Shown: positions 25,588 to 33,764 of the stretch, piece after piece | Numbering within the stretch: position 1 is the first letter of the stretch | Layout of the letters: each line of letters begins with the position of its first letter | Assembly: GCA_051891855.1 (NCBI GenBank) | Contig: JBJFFP010000080.1 | Location: 1 to 64,000, forward strand | From: SFDP01 sp051891855 | GTDB lineage: Bacteria; Bacillota; Clostridia; Lachnospirales; Lachnospiraceae | Direction of reading: 5' to 3' | Length of the DNA stretch: 64,000 bases | Position numbers and translations under genes: made by a program | The notes under the pieces: generated by a model | Database searches by the model: none | What the model was told of the DNA's origin: nothing | The model's input: only the letters and a program-made list of their open reading frames with translations

Positions 25588-25741
25588 GGAAATCACTTTT
25601 TAGATTCGCTTTTGTGCATACTGAATCATAATTTCTACAGGGATATTCGTAAAGGCTACTACACACCGCAAATGCGGTAAGGCCTTGACAAATATTCCCA
25701 TAGAAATGAAATTGTAATTAATCACAAAAAAGATGATTTCC
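25588..25741. repeat. Large imperfect palindrome, MITE-like
   Basis: The two halves of this 154-bp stretch are inverted copies with some mismatches and gaps. Outer arms are GGAAATCA (25588) and TGATTTCC (25741). Inner arms are ATTTCTA with GGGATATT (from 25631) facing AATATTCCC with TAGAAAT (to 25707). The tip is ACCGCAAATGCGGT at 25665. No reading frame fills it. The size and shape suit a miniature inverted-repeat element or its remnant. The rest of 25555-25857 shows no gene. Confidence 0.55.
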
Positions 25742-25857
25742 GAGTACTGGAACTCCGATTTCGAGTCGCAAGAATATTCATTTATAAATGTATTTTACAG
25801 AAAATATAATTATTTGGGAGGTAACAGAAGAGGTTTAAGAAATTAAAAGAGAAAATT

Positions 25858-26249
25858 ATGTTGGTATTAGCAGTTGCGACAATCACTAGAATATTTGGGG
25901 GGGGGAAATACAGCATTAGCTGCATTTGCCAGATGATGTGCCAGAAGTAGAGAAGCTAACATTAGAAGATTTCAAAGCAATTGATTTTTTATTTATTACA
26001 GCGTATACGACAACAGTAAGTGGTTCAACCATATATACGGGTGATTTTGGAGATAGTGGTTGGAATATAAGAGCTTATCCAGGATATCAGCCTACTTCAT
26101 GTATTTATAGTTTTTCAGGTGATAAGAAAAATCTTACTTGTTCGTAGGCATGTGTTAAATATGTGAGCCAAAATCTAATTGCAACAGGACATTATAATCT
26201 CGGCTGTACCTTTATAGTTGGAGGTGAAGATATTTATTCCATCGCATAA
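25858..26249 (+). pseudogene. Decayed secreted-protein gene next to agrB
   Basis: A GGGAGG site (25815-25820) precedes a basic, then hydrophobic start (MLVLAVATIT) resembling a signal peptide. The frame then meets a run of nine G (25897-25905). One frame after the run reads NTALAAFA, a good signal-peptidase site, but soon stops. The main frame continues from 25926 (LEDFKAIDFLFITAYTTT) to a TAG at 26145. Beyond the TAG, the same frame runs another 33 codons (GHYNLGCTFIVGG) to a TAA at 26249. Two frame breaks and one nonsense codon point to decay; sequencing errors in the G-run are an alternative. No family recognised. Confidence 0.5.
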
Positions 26250-26371
26250 TCATATATTGCAAACCAGAAATTGGTGTGCCCAAGGATAAATCATTAAATC
26301 CATTACAAGCAATATAAACATTTTTCAAATTTACACAAAAGAAAATTTTATTTTTAAATAGGAGAATTATC

Positions 26372-26950
26372 ATGAAAAAAGCCAAGATATTAAAGCGGAG
26401 TTTAACTTTACTGATGGTATGTATGACAATATTAGCAAATTCTATTTTTGTTTCAGCAAATGAGTTGAAAAGTAATAGGGTTATCGTTTTGAATAATATT
26501 GAGGACATAGAACATTATAAGGGGGCTGATGGCATTTATGAAGCTCGTCTATCTGATGGAAGACGGATACAGGTGACGATAAAAACGACTATTGAAACAA
26601 AGCCAAGAATTAGCACATATGCCACAGAATATGTGCAAAATAAGTCATATGAATATAAATTAATGAAACCTAATGGAGTGGATTTGGACTGGAGATCTGA
26701 AGTAGTAGGCACATTCCATTTTAACAATACATATGTTTGGTGTACAGCAGGAAATGCATATTATGAGTTTGGGGATTCTGCAAATAGTACCATATCCTAT
26801 AGTCAAAACACTTATTCAAGTGCAAAAACAACGGGCATCTCTAAATATCAAATAAAGGCTAGAATTGTAACACCAACAGGAACCTACAATATTACACAAT
26901 ATGTAGGTAGTGACTCAAATGGAAACTATAAATATGATATGAAATTTTAA
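26372..26950 (+). CDS. Secreted hypothetical protein (192 residues)
   Basis: It has a clear signal peptide: basic MKKAKILKRS, hydrophobic TLLMVCMTILANSIF, and a cut after VSA near residue 29. The mature part is rich in Tyr, Thr, Ser and Asn and looks beta-strand-rich (TEYVQNKSYEYKLM, IVTPTGTYNITQYVG), with a single cysteine. I do not recognise the family. AT-rich codon use matches the surrounding block and differs from the core genes on both sides. Start at 26372 with AGGAGA upstream. It could be an agr-controlled exoprotein, but this is only suggested by position. Confidence 0.75.
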   Translation: MKKAKILKRSLTLLMVCMTILANSIFVSANELKSNRVIVLNNIEDIEHYKGADGIYEARLSDGRRIQVTIKTTIETKPRISTYATEYVQNKSYEYKLMKPNGVDLDWRSEVVGTFHFNNTYVWCTAGNAYYEFGDSANSTISYSQNTYSSAKTTGISKYQIKARIVTPTGTYNITQYVGSDSNGNYKYDMKF

Positions 26951-27030
26951 TATTGATATTATGAACTATTAAATGGTGTAAATTTGAATTTTGTATGTAA
27001 AGAAGCATTCTAGTTTGTAAATAGATACAT

Positions 27031-27112
27031 ATTAAAATCACCTTTTCATATTGGAGTATTATTATGTAAATTGATTACAATAATAAATGAAAAGGTGATT
27101 TTAATTATTTAG
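27031..27112 (+). terminator. Long hairpin downstream of the secreted-protein gene
   Basis: A 19-bp perfect pair, 27031-27049 with 27087-27105, encloses a loop that can itself pair (TATTATT region with AATAATA). TTTTAATTATTT follows. It can serve as a terminator; the length also fits an inserted palindrome. Between 27113 and 27282 I see nothing further. Confidence 0.6.
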
Positions 27113-27282
27113 ACTGGTCATTCAAAATATATACATATTGTTTTTTAGTGAAAACCGTTGGTTTACTTGACTTTCACAAGGGAGAGTTAGGTATTTTTTA
27201 CATTTTTAGTGTAACTTCTCTACAAACGAAGTTAATGTATATATTTTATCCAGCACAGCAATATTATACAAGGAGGTATTTC

Positions 27283-28023
27283 ATGAAAAAAATTTTTCTT
27301 TTGTATGCAATTATAGTGGTAACATCAATTTTATTGGGGTGCGGAAATTCCCTAGATATGGCAGCCTCTCTAAAAACACGGCCACTAAAAATAGAAAAGA
27401 GTGTAGAGAATGAAATCTTAGAAACTGAAAATAAATCAAAATCTACAATAAAGGTGAAGGAAGAAAAGCTACAGATTATACTTAATGAGCAAGGATATGT
27501 TTATAAGGGAGGCTCTAACAATGGTAGTAGTAGAGCAATGGAAAAAGAGGCCATCTTGGAAGATGAATCAGGTAATTCAAACCCAGGGGAGGATAATAGG
27601 ATATCAGAGATTGAATTATCGTATGATGAAGCACAAAGATTTTTCCCGGCAGATAGATGGTATTGGTTGGATAACTCCTATTTATATTCTTTGGCTGAGA
27701 ATATTTCCTTTGTTACATCTGCTGAAGATATAGTTACAGGGAAATATTCAGTCGGGGAATCTGAAGTGCGAATTTGTGTTTTCATGATAGATGCGAGTGA
27801 GAACGGTAATTTTGAATTCGGAGCAAGATTTCCCTCTAATTTATATAATATCCACCAAGTCGATGCGGATTATCTATGGGAATGCTTTTCTTACAAAACT
27901 TATAATGATGAAGAATGGACAAGCGCCGTATATGCAAATTACGAATTTGTTTGCGAAATATCATTCCATAATTGTGATGAAGAGCTTATTAAAAATACAC
28001 TTGCTAGTTATTCAAAAATATGA
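27283..28023 (+). CDS. Hypothetical lipoprotein (246 residues)
   Basis: A lipoprotein signal with lipobox ILLGC (Cys20) would anchor it to the outer face of the membrane. Residues 20-110 are charged and low complexity. The C-terminal part (about 110-246) looks like a folded domain with several Trp and Tyr (FPADRWYWLDNSYLYSL, YLWECFSYKTYNDEEW). No family recognised. I start at 27283, with AGGAGG 7 bases upstream, instead of an upstream ATG at 27148 that has no ribosome site. It belongs to the AT-rich accessory block. Confidence 0.75.
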   Translation: MKKIFLLYAIIVVTSILLGCGNSLDMAASLKTRPLKIEKSVENEILETENKSKSTIKVKEEKLQIILNEQGYVYKGGSNNGSSRAMEKEAILEDESGNSNPGEDNRISEIELSYDEAQRFFPADRWYWLDNSYLYSLAENISFVTSAEDIVTGKYSVGESEVRICVFMIDASENGNFEFGARFPSNLYNIHQVDADYLWECFSYKTYNDEEWTSAVYANYEFVCEISFHNCDEELIKNTLASYSKI

Positions 28024-28149
28024 AGATGGTACATATGACAGAATTGATATATATTCTTATGGAGAGGGATAACTGTAAATACCGATGATGTAGTGCATAT
28101 TGCACGGTCAAAGAGTACATTTGTTCCGGTGAACAGAACACGACGACAA

Positions 28150-28476
28150 AATGTGTTTCATAATCAAGCAGATCAAAGGATTGCTCTGCTTTCTGGAAAG
28201 CTGAGCTTCCCCGAAGAAGCCGCTACTACCATAGCCAGATGGATATGGAGCTGTTGTAGATTCTTGTTGAATTACTTCACTTTCTCGCCTTTATCCGGGA
28301 GAGCGAGGCTCATAAGACCAGAGACTATGCAGATGAGTATGTGGGACAGCTTCAAAGAAGCATAGAGGAAGTGAAGCGAAGGCGAAGTCAAAGGTAAAGT
28401 CAAAGGTAAAGTAGAGGATATTCTCGACTTATTTAAAATCGATTTAAGCAAATCCATTCAGAACAAATCTAAATAA
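28150..28476 (+). pseudogene. Decayed Rpn/PDDEXK-type nuclease or transposase gene
   Basis: Broken frames carry pieces typical of Rpn (PD-(D/E)XK nuclease, PDDEXK_2) proteins. LPRRSRYYHSQMDMELL is followed at once by a stop. YADEYVGQLQRSIEEVKRRR is next, and then in another frame GEVKGKVKGKVEDILDLF, the lysine-glycine repeat and helix usual at the C-terminus. A 12-base direct repeat encodes the VKGK units. The conserved middle is missing and at least one frameshift is needed. Rpn proteins promote recombination and spread as repeated families. 28024-28150 and 28477-28615 hold no recognisable gene. Confidence 0.5.
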
Positions 28477-28615
28477 AAATCTACAATCGTAACGATCAAC
28501 CCCAATTTAGGACAGAGGAATTCTTAGTTTAAGTGGTACATTCATAGAGAATAGGGAGAAGTTGAGAAATTTTTGTGTTTAATAATTATTTTAGAAATAT
28601 TTTAACCTTAACTTG

Positions 28616-28644
28616 TTGACAATAACAATGGTAAGTGCTATTTT
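28616..28644 (+). promoter_or_regulatory. hrcA-dnaK operon promoter
   Basis: TTGACA (28616-28621), 17-base spacer, TATTTT (28639-28644), directly upstream of the CIRCE element. Confidence 0.85.
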
Positions 28645-28658
28645 ATGGTAAGAAGATA

Positions 28659-28685
28659 TTAGCACTCAAACAAAGAGAGTGCTAA
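28659..28685 (+). promoter_or_regulatory. CIRCE operator (HrcA binding site)
   Basis: TTAGCACTC, nine bases, GAGTGCTAA: an exact match to the CIRCE consensus. It overlaps the start of the transcript, so HrcA bound here represses the whole heat-shock operon, including its own gene. Confidence 0.98.
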
Positions 28686-28703
28686 TAACAAAAGAAAGGG
28701 GTG

Positions 28704-29738
28704 ATGGAATTGCAATTAGATGAGAGAAAAATGAAGATTCTGCAGGCCATCATCCGCAACTATCTGGAAACCGGAGAACCGGTGGGAAGCAGAACCATTT
28801 CCAAGTATACCGATTTAAATTTAAGCAGTGCTACCATCCGTAACGAGATGGCGGATTTGGAGGAGATGGGGTATATTTTGCAGCCCCATACCTCGGCAGG
28901 AAGGATTCCTTCCGATGCCGGCTATCGCCTCTATGTAGATTTGATGATGGAGGAGAAGGAACGGGAGGTAGAGGAGCTTAAGGGGGTTCTTTTGGAAAAG
29001 GAGGATCGGTTGGATAATCTCTTAAAGCAGACAGCTAGGCTTCTGGCAGTAAACACCAATTACGCCACCATGATTTCCGCTCCCAGTATGTATCACAACA
29101 AGCTGAAATTCATCCAGCTTTCCCGGGTGGAGGAGAATCAGCTGCTGGCGGTAATCGTCATTGAAGGAAATATAATTAAGAACACGATTCTGAATGTGGA
29201 TGAGGTTCTTACGGATGAAACCCTGTTGAAGCTGAATATTTTATTGAATACCCACTTAAACGGAATGGCCATTGAGGAAATCAATCTTCCTTTGATTACG
29301 GCACTTAAACGACAGGCAGGAATCCACAGTGAGATAATCAGTGAGGTAATCGACTCTGTGGCAGAAGCCATTAAGGCAGATGATAATCTGGAAATCTATA
29401 CCAGTGGGACGAATAATATTTTCAAGTATCCGGAGCTTGCAGATAACCGGAGAGCCAGCGAATTGATCAGTGCCTTTGAAGAAAAAAAGGAGCTGACGGA
29501 GCTGGTAAAGGAAACCCTTTCCGAAGACCGGGAGACCGGGATTCAGGTATATATCGGGAAGGAGTCTCCCCTGGAAAATATGGATGACTGCAGTATCGTT
29601 ACCGCAACCTATGAATTGGGGGAGGGAATGAAAGGAACCATTGGTATTATCGGCCCTAAACGGATGGACTACGACAAAGTGGTGGATAATTTAAGAAATG
29701 TCATGCGGCAGTTGGATGCAGTATACAGAAAGGAATAG
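28704..29738 (+). CDS. hrcA: Heat-inducible transcription repressor HrcA
   Basis: HrcA binds CIRCE and represses class I heat-shock genes; GroEL keeps it folded. The N-terminal winged helix reads LDERKMKILQAIIRNYLETGEPVGSRTISK, followed by LSSATIRNEMADLEEMGYILQPHTSAGRIPSDAGYRLYVD. The C-terminal GAF-like part ends near residue 344. Start is the ATG at 28704, close to an AAAGGGG site; a TTG at 28710 has better spacing and is possible. First gene of hrcA-grpE-dnaK-dnaJ. Confidence 0.96.
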   Translation: MELQLDERKMKILQAIIRNYLETGEPVGSRTISKYTDLNLSSATIRNEMADLEEMGYILQPHTSAGRIPSDAGYRLYVDLMMEEKEREVEELKGVLLEKEDRLDNLLKQTARLLAVNTNYATMISAPSMYHNKLKFIQLSRVEENQLLAVIVIEGNIIKNTILNVDEVLTDETLLKLNILLNTHLNGMAIEEINLPLITALKRQAGIHSEIISEVIDSVAEAIKADDNLEIYTSGTNNIFKYPELADNRRASELISAFEEKKELTELVKETLSEDRETGIQVYIGKESPLENMDDCSIVTATYELGEGMKGTIGIIGPKRMDYDKVVDNLRNVMRQLDAVYRKE

Positions 29739-29753
29739 AAAGGAAAGAGAGTC

Positions 29754-30443
29754 GTGCAGGATATTTTTGAAGAAGAATTAGAGGATATGGTGGCTGAAGA
29801 ACTGGCTAAGGAAAGAGCAGCCGGTGCCGGACAGGAAGCAGAGAGGAAAGAGTCTGCAGATAACAGAACGGAAGAGACAGAAACGGCAGAGGATGGAGCA
29901 GACAAAGAGCTGGAGGCCTGTGAGGCGGCAGATGAAGCCGCTAAAGAGGACGAAACGGCTAAAAAAGGGGATAAGAAATTTTTCCAGAAGAAGACAGATA
30001 AGAAGACGGCAGCTCTGGAGGAAAAGATTGCCCAGCTGGAGGATAAGACCAAGCGCCAGATGGCTGAGTTTGATAACTTCCGCAAGCGTACCGAAAAAGA
30101 AAAGTCCCAGATGTTTGAAACCGGTGCAAAAAGTATTATTGAAAAGATTTTACCGATCATAGATAATTTTGAACGAGGTCTGGCAGCGATAGGAGAGGAT
30201 AATAAGGATTCCTTTTATGAAGGTATGTGTATGATTCATAAGCAGCTTTTGGATGAGCTGGAAAAAATCGGAGTTACTCCCATTGAAGCAGTAGGACAGG
30301 AATTTGATCCCAATCTCCATAATGCGGTTATGCAGGTAGAAAGTGAGGAATTTGAAAGCGGCTTCATAGCCCAGGAACTACAGAAGGGCTATAAGTATAG
30401 AGATACTGTGGTAAGGCACAGCATGGTAGCAGTAGTGGAATAA
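29754..30443 (+). CDS. grpE: Nucleotide exchange factor GrpE
   Basis: GrpE exchanges ADP for ATP on DnaK. This 229-residue protein has a long acidic, Ala/Glu/Lys-rich N-terminal region (about 1-85), longer than in many relatives. The coiled coil and dimer part follow (FDNFRKRTEKEKSQM), then the beta-wing domain with NAVMQVESEEFESGFIAQELQKGYKYRDTVVRHSMV. Start is a GTG at 29754 behind GGAAAGAGAG, 15 bases after hrcA. Confidence 0.94.
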   Translation: MQDIFEEELEDMVAEELAKERAAGAGQEAERKESADNRTEETETAEDGADKELEACEAADEAAKEDETAKKGDKKFFQKKTDKKTAALEEKIAQLEDKTKRQMAEFDNFRKRTEKEKSQMFETGAKSIIEKILPIIDNFERGLAAIGEDNKDSFYEGMCMIHKQLLDELEKIGVTPIEAVGQEFDPNLHNAVMQVESEEFESGFIAQELQKGYKYRDTVVRHSMVAVVE

Positions 30444-30469
30444 TGTTGATATAGAAGGAGGAAATAGTT

Positions 30470-32341
30470 ATGAGTAAGATTATTGGTATTGATTTGGGTA
30501 CAACCAACAGCTGTGTGGCTGTTATGGAAGGTGGCAAGCCCACCGTCATTGCAAATACAGAAGGAGCAAGAACCACCCCCTCTGTGGTAGCATTTACAAA
30601 AACAGGAGAAAGACTGGTAGGTGAGCCGGCAAAGCGTCAGGCAGTTACCAATGCGGAAAAGACCATCTCTTCCATTAAAAGAGATATGGGTACAGACCGG
30701 GGCAGAACCATTGATGATAAGAAGTATTCTCCCCAGCAGATTTCTGCTATGATTCTGCAAAAATTAAAGGCAGATGCAGAAAGCTATTTAGGGGAAAAGG
30801 TAAGCGAAGCGGTAATCACCGTTCCTGCCTACTTTAATGATGCTCAGCGTCAGGCAACCAAGGACGCGGGAAAGATCGCAGGTCTGGATGTGAAGCGTAT
30901 TATCAATGAGCCTACAGCGGCAGCCCTGGCCTATGGTCTGGATAATGAGCATGAGCAGAAAATTATGGTTTATGACCTGGGTGGCGGTACCTTCGACGTA
31001 TCCATTATTGAAATTGGTGATGGTGTAATTGAAGTATTGGCAACCAGTGGTGATAACAGACTGGGTGGTGATGACTTTGATCAGAAGATCACCGACTATA
31101 TGCTGTCAGAATTTAAGAGAATGGAAGGGGTAGATTTGTCTAATGACAAGATGGCTCTCCAGAGATTAAAAGAGGCAGCAGAGAAGGCGAAAAAGGAATT
31201 GTCCTCTGCTACCACCACCAATATCAATCTGCCCTTTATCACCGCAACGGCAGAAGGTCCTAAGCATTTTGATATGAATCTGACCAGAGCGAAGTTTGAT
31301 GAGTTGACTCATGATCTGGTTGAAAGAACCGCAGTTCCGGTTCAGAATGCCCTAAAGGATGCAGGTCTGAATGCTTCTGAATTAAGCAAGGTACTGCTGG
31401 TGGGCGGTTCCACAAGGATTCCGGCAGTACAGGATAAGGTAAAACAGTTGACCGGCCATGAGCCCAGTAAAACACTGAATCCTGATGAGTGCGTGGCCAT
31501 CGGTGCTTCCATTCAGGGCGGTAAGCTGGCAGGAGATGCAGGTGCAGGTGAAATTCTGCTTCTGGACGTTACTCCTCTGTCTCTGTCCATTGAGACCATG
31601 GGCGGGGTGGCCACCAGACTGATTGAGAGAAATACAACTATTCCTACCAAGAAGAGTCAGATTTTCTCTACTGCAGCGGACAATCAAACCGCAGTAGACA
31701 TTAATGTGGTACAGGGTGAAAGACAGTTTGCCAAGGACAATAAATCTCTGGGACAGTTCCGTCTGGACGGAATCCCTCCGGCAATGCGGGGCGTTCCTCA
31801 GATTGAGGTTACCTTTGATATTGATGCCAACGGTATCGTAAACGTTTCTGCAAAGGATTTGGGAACCGGTAAGGAACAGCATATTACCATAACCGCAGGC
31901 TCCTCCATGTCTGACGATGAAATCGAAAAGGCAGTGAAGGAAGCGGCAGAATATGAGGCACAGGATAAGGCAAGAAAAGAAGCTATTGATGCAAGAAATG
32001 AAGCGGACTCCTTCGTATTCCAGACGGAAAAGGCTCTGAACGAAGTAGGAGATAAGATTGATGCTTCCGCAAAGGCTTCCGTAGAGGCTGATTTGAATGC
32101 CCTGAAGGATATTCTGGAGAAAACCAAGGATCAGGAGATGACTCCTGACCAGGTATCTGAAATGAAGGCAGCACAGGAGAAGCTGATGAGTGGTGCACAG
32201 GCTCTGTTTGCAAAGATGTATGAGCAGGCACAGGGGGCAGCAGGTCAGACAGGTCCCGATATGAGCGGTATGGGAGGAACGGCAGAGACTTCCGGCACTC
32301 CTGAGGATGATATTATTGACGGAGATTTCAGAGAGGTTTAA
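30470..32341 (+). CDS. dnaK: Molecular chaperone DnaK (Hsp70)
   Basis: The ATPase domain begins IIGIDLGTTNSCVAVMEGG and contains the phosphate loop DLGGGTFDVS and VLLVGGSTRIPAVQ. The substrate-binding domain follows from about residue 365 (LLLDVTPLSLSIET). The C-terminal lid ends in a glycine-rich tail and DDIIDGDFREV, close to the usual EEVD-like bacterial end. 623 residues is normal. The strong AGGAGG site and codon use suggest high expression. It lies 26 bases after grpE. Confidence 0.98.
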   Translation: MSKIIGIDLGTTNSCVAVMEGGKPTVIANTEGARTTPSVVAFTKTGERLVGEPAKRQAVTNAEKTISSIKRDMGTDRGRTIDDKKYSPQQISAMILQKLKADAESYLGEKVSEAVITVPAYFNDAQRQATKDAGKIAGLDVKRIINEPTAAALAYGLDNEHEQKIMVYDLGGGTFDVSIIEIGDGVIEVLATSGDNRLGGDDFDQKITDYMLSEFKRMEGVDLSNDKMALQRLKEAAEKAKKELSSATTTNINLPFITATAEGPKHFDMNLTRAKFDELTHDLVERTAVPVQNALKDAGLNASELSKVLLVGGSTRIPAVQDKVKQLTGHEPSKTLNPDECVAIGASIQGGKLAGDAGAGEILLLDVTPLSLSIETMGGVATRLIERNTTIPTKKSQIFSTAADNQTAVDINVVQGERQFAKDNKSLGQFRLDGIPPAMRGVPQIEVTFDIDANGIVNVSAKDLGTGKEQHITITAGSSMSDDEIEKAVKEAAEYEAQDKARKEAIDARNEADSFVFQTEKALNEVGDKIDASAKASVEADLNALKDILEKTKDQEMTPDQVSEMKAAQEKLMSGAQALFAKMYEQAQGAAGQTGPDMSGMGGTAETSGTPEDDIIDGDFREV

Positions 32342-32353
32342 TCCTTTATTTAA

Positions 32354-32400
32354 GGCTGCCCGGCTTTTGCCGGAGCAGCCATTAATCGGTTTTTATAGTA
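32354..32400 (+). terminator. Hairpin between dnaK and dnaJ
   Basis: GGCTGC and CCGGC pair with GCCGG and GCAGCC around TTTT (32354-32380). The T-run TTTTTAT comes 11 bases later, so it is a weak terminator or an RNA-stability element that may lower dnaJ relative to dnaK. Confidence 0.5.
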
Positions 32401-32446
32401 GCAAAGATTGTCAGGAAGAAAGACAATTTTTGGAATGGAGATTAAT

Positions 32447-33625
32447 ATGGCAGAGCAAAAGAGAGATTATTACGAGGTCCTAGGCGTTGATAAGAATGCC
32501 GATGATGCCGCTTTAAAAAAAGCATATCGTGTTTTGGCAAAAAAATATCATCCCGATATGAATCCGGGAGATACTGAGGCAGAGAAGAAATTTAAAGAGG
32601 CCTCTGAAGCCTATGCAGTATTGAGCGATCCGGAAAGGAGACGGCAGTATGACCAGTTTGGCCATGCTGCTTTTGACGGAGGAGCCGGTGGCGGCGGCTT
32701 CGGCGGATTTGATTTCAGCGGAACGGATTTCGGAGACATTTTTGGAGATATTTTCGGAGATTTTTTTGGTGGCGGACGTAGCAGAGGCGGCAGAAGCAGT
32801 AATGGCCCCATGAAGGGAAGCAATATCCGAACCAGTGTAAGGATTACTTTTGAAGAAGCGGTATTTGGCTGCGAAAAGGAAATTGAACTGAATACGAAGG
32901 ATGAGTGTAAGACCTGTCATGGTACCGGCGCCAAGCCGGGAACCAGTCCGGAGACCTGCAGTAAGTGTGGCGGTAAGGGACAGGTGGTCTTTACCCAGCA
33001 GTCCTTCTTCGGAACGGTAAGAAACGTACAGGCCTGTCCCGATTGCCAGGGGACCGGTAAGGTAATTCGGGAAAAGTGTCCGGATTGCCACGGCTCCGGT
33101 TATATTCCCATGCGGAAACGCTTTGCGGTTGATATACCGGCGGGTATTGACAACGGTCAGTGTAAACGTTTGACCGGCCAGGGGGAGCCGGGCATTAACG
33201 GAGGCCCCAGAGGAGATGTACTGGTAGAGGTTATTGTAGGCCGTCATCCGATTTTCCAGAGACAGGAATATAATATCTACTCCACCGTACCCGTATCCTT
33301 TGCTGTAGCAGCTTTAGGCGGTGATGTGGTTATTGATACGGTAGACGGAAAGGTGATTTATGAGGTGAAGCCGGGAACCCAGACAGATACCCGTGTCCGT
33401 CTGAAAGGAAAGGGTGTACCTTCCCTAAGAAACCGGGAGGTAAGGGGAGACCACTACGTTACACTGGTGGTACAGGTTCCGGATAAGCTTTCCCACGAGG
33501 CAAAAGAGCTGCTTCGCAAGTTTGATGAAGAGACCGGCGACAGCTTAAATGCGGCAAAAAGAGTCAGTGGAGATGAGCCGGACAAATCCAATGGTCATAA
33601 AAAGAAAAAAGGACTGTTTAAATAA
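32447..33625 (+). CDS. dnaJ: Co-chaperone DnaJ (Hsp40)
   Basis: This type I DnaJ has a J domain with the HPD motif (YHPDMNPGD), a Gly/Phe-rich linker and four CxxCxGxG zinc repeats (CKTCHGTG, CSKCGGKG, CPDCQGTG, CPDCHGSG). The C-terminal beta-domains follow. I start at 32447 (MAEQKRDYYEVLG) behind GGAG; an upstream in-frame start at 32408 adds unrelated residues. 392 residues. Last gene of the CIRCE-controlled operon. Confidence 0.96.
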   Translation: MAEQKRDYYEVLGVDKNADDAALKKAYRVLAKKYHPDMNPGDTEAEKKFKEASEAYAVLSDPERRRQYDQFGHAAFDGGAGGGGFGGFDFSGTDFGDIFGDIFGDFFGGGRSRGGRSSNGPMKGSNIRTSVRITFEEAVFGCEKEIELNTKDECKTCHGTGAKPGTSPETCSKCGGKGQVVFTQQSFFGTVRNVQACPDCQGTGKVIREKCPDCHGSGYIPMRKRFAVDIPAGIDNGQCKRLTGQGEPGINGGPRGDVLVEVIVGRHPIFQRQEYNIYSTVPVSFAVAALGGDVVIDTVDGKVIYEVKPGTQTDTRVRLKGKGVPSLRNREVRGDHYVTLVVQVPDKLSHEAKELLRKFDEETGDSLNAAKRVSGDEPDKSNGHKKKKGLFK

Positions 33626-33629
33626 AGGG

Positions 33630-33661
33630 AAAAGAGGCTGCCCACGGGCGGCCTCTTTTGT
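33630..33661 (+). terminator. Terminator after dnaJ
   Basis: AAAGAGGC and GCCTCTTT with GGGCG/TGCCC pairs inside form a strong stem ending in TTTTG. Confidence 0.85.
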
Positions 33662-33702
33662 ACTTAATGGGACAGATTTCCTTTATAAAACGGGGAAAAG
33701 CG

Positions 33703-33731
33703 TTTACAAACAGGCTGTATCAAGGTATAAT
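33703..33731 (+). promoter_or_regulatory. Promoter for ywlC
   Basis: TTTACA (33703-33708), 17-base spacer and a perfect TATAAT (33726-33731), with the start codon about 28 bases beyond the expected transcript start. Confidence 0.75.
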
Positions 33732-33764
33732 GAAAGCCGCAAGGAAAGAGATTTTTGGAAATTT

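Noticed and set aside
26145..26147. TAG read as pyrrolysine or another recoded codon
   Set aside because: No pyl genes or recoding signals are seen, and the same gene also has frame breaks, so decay is simpler.
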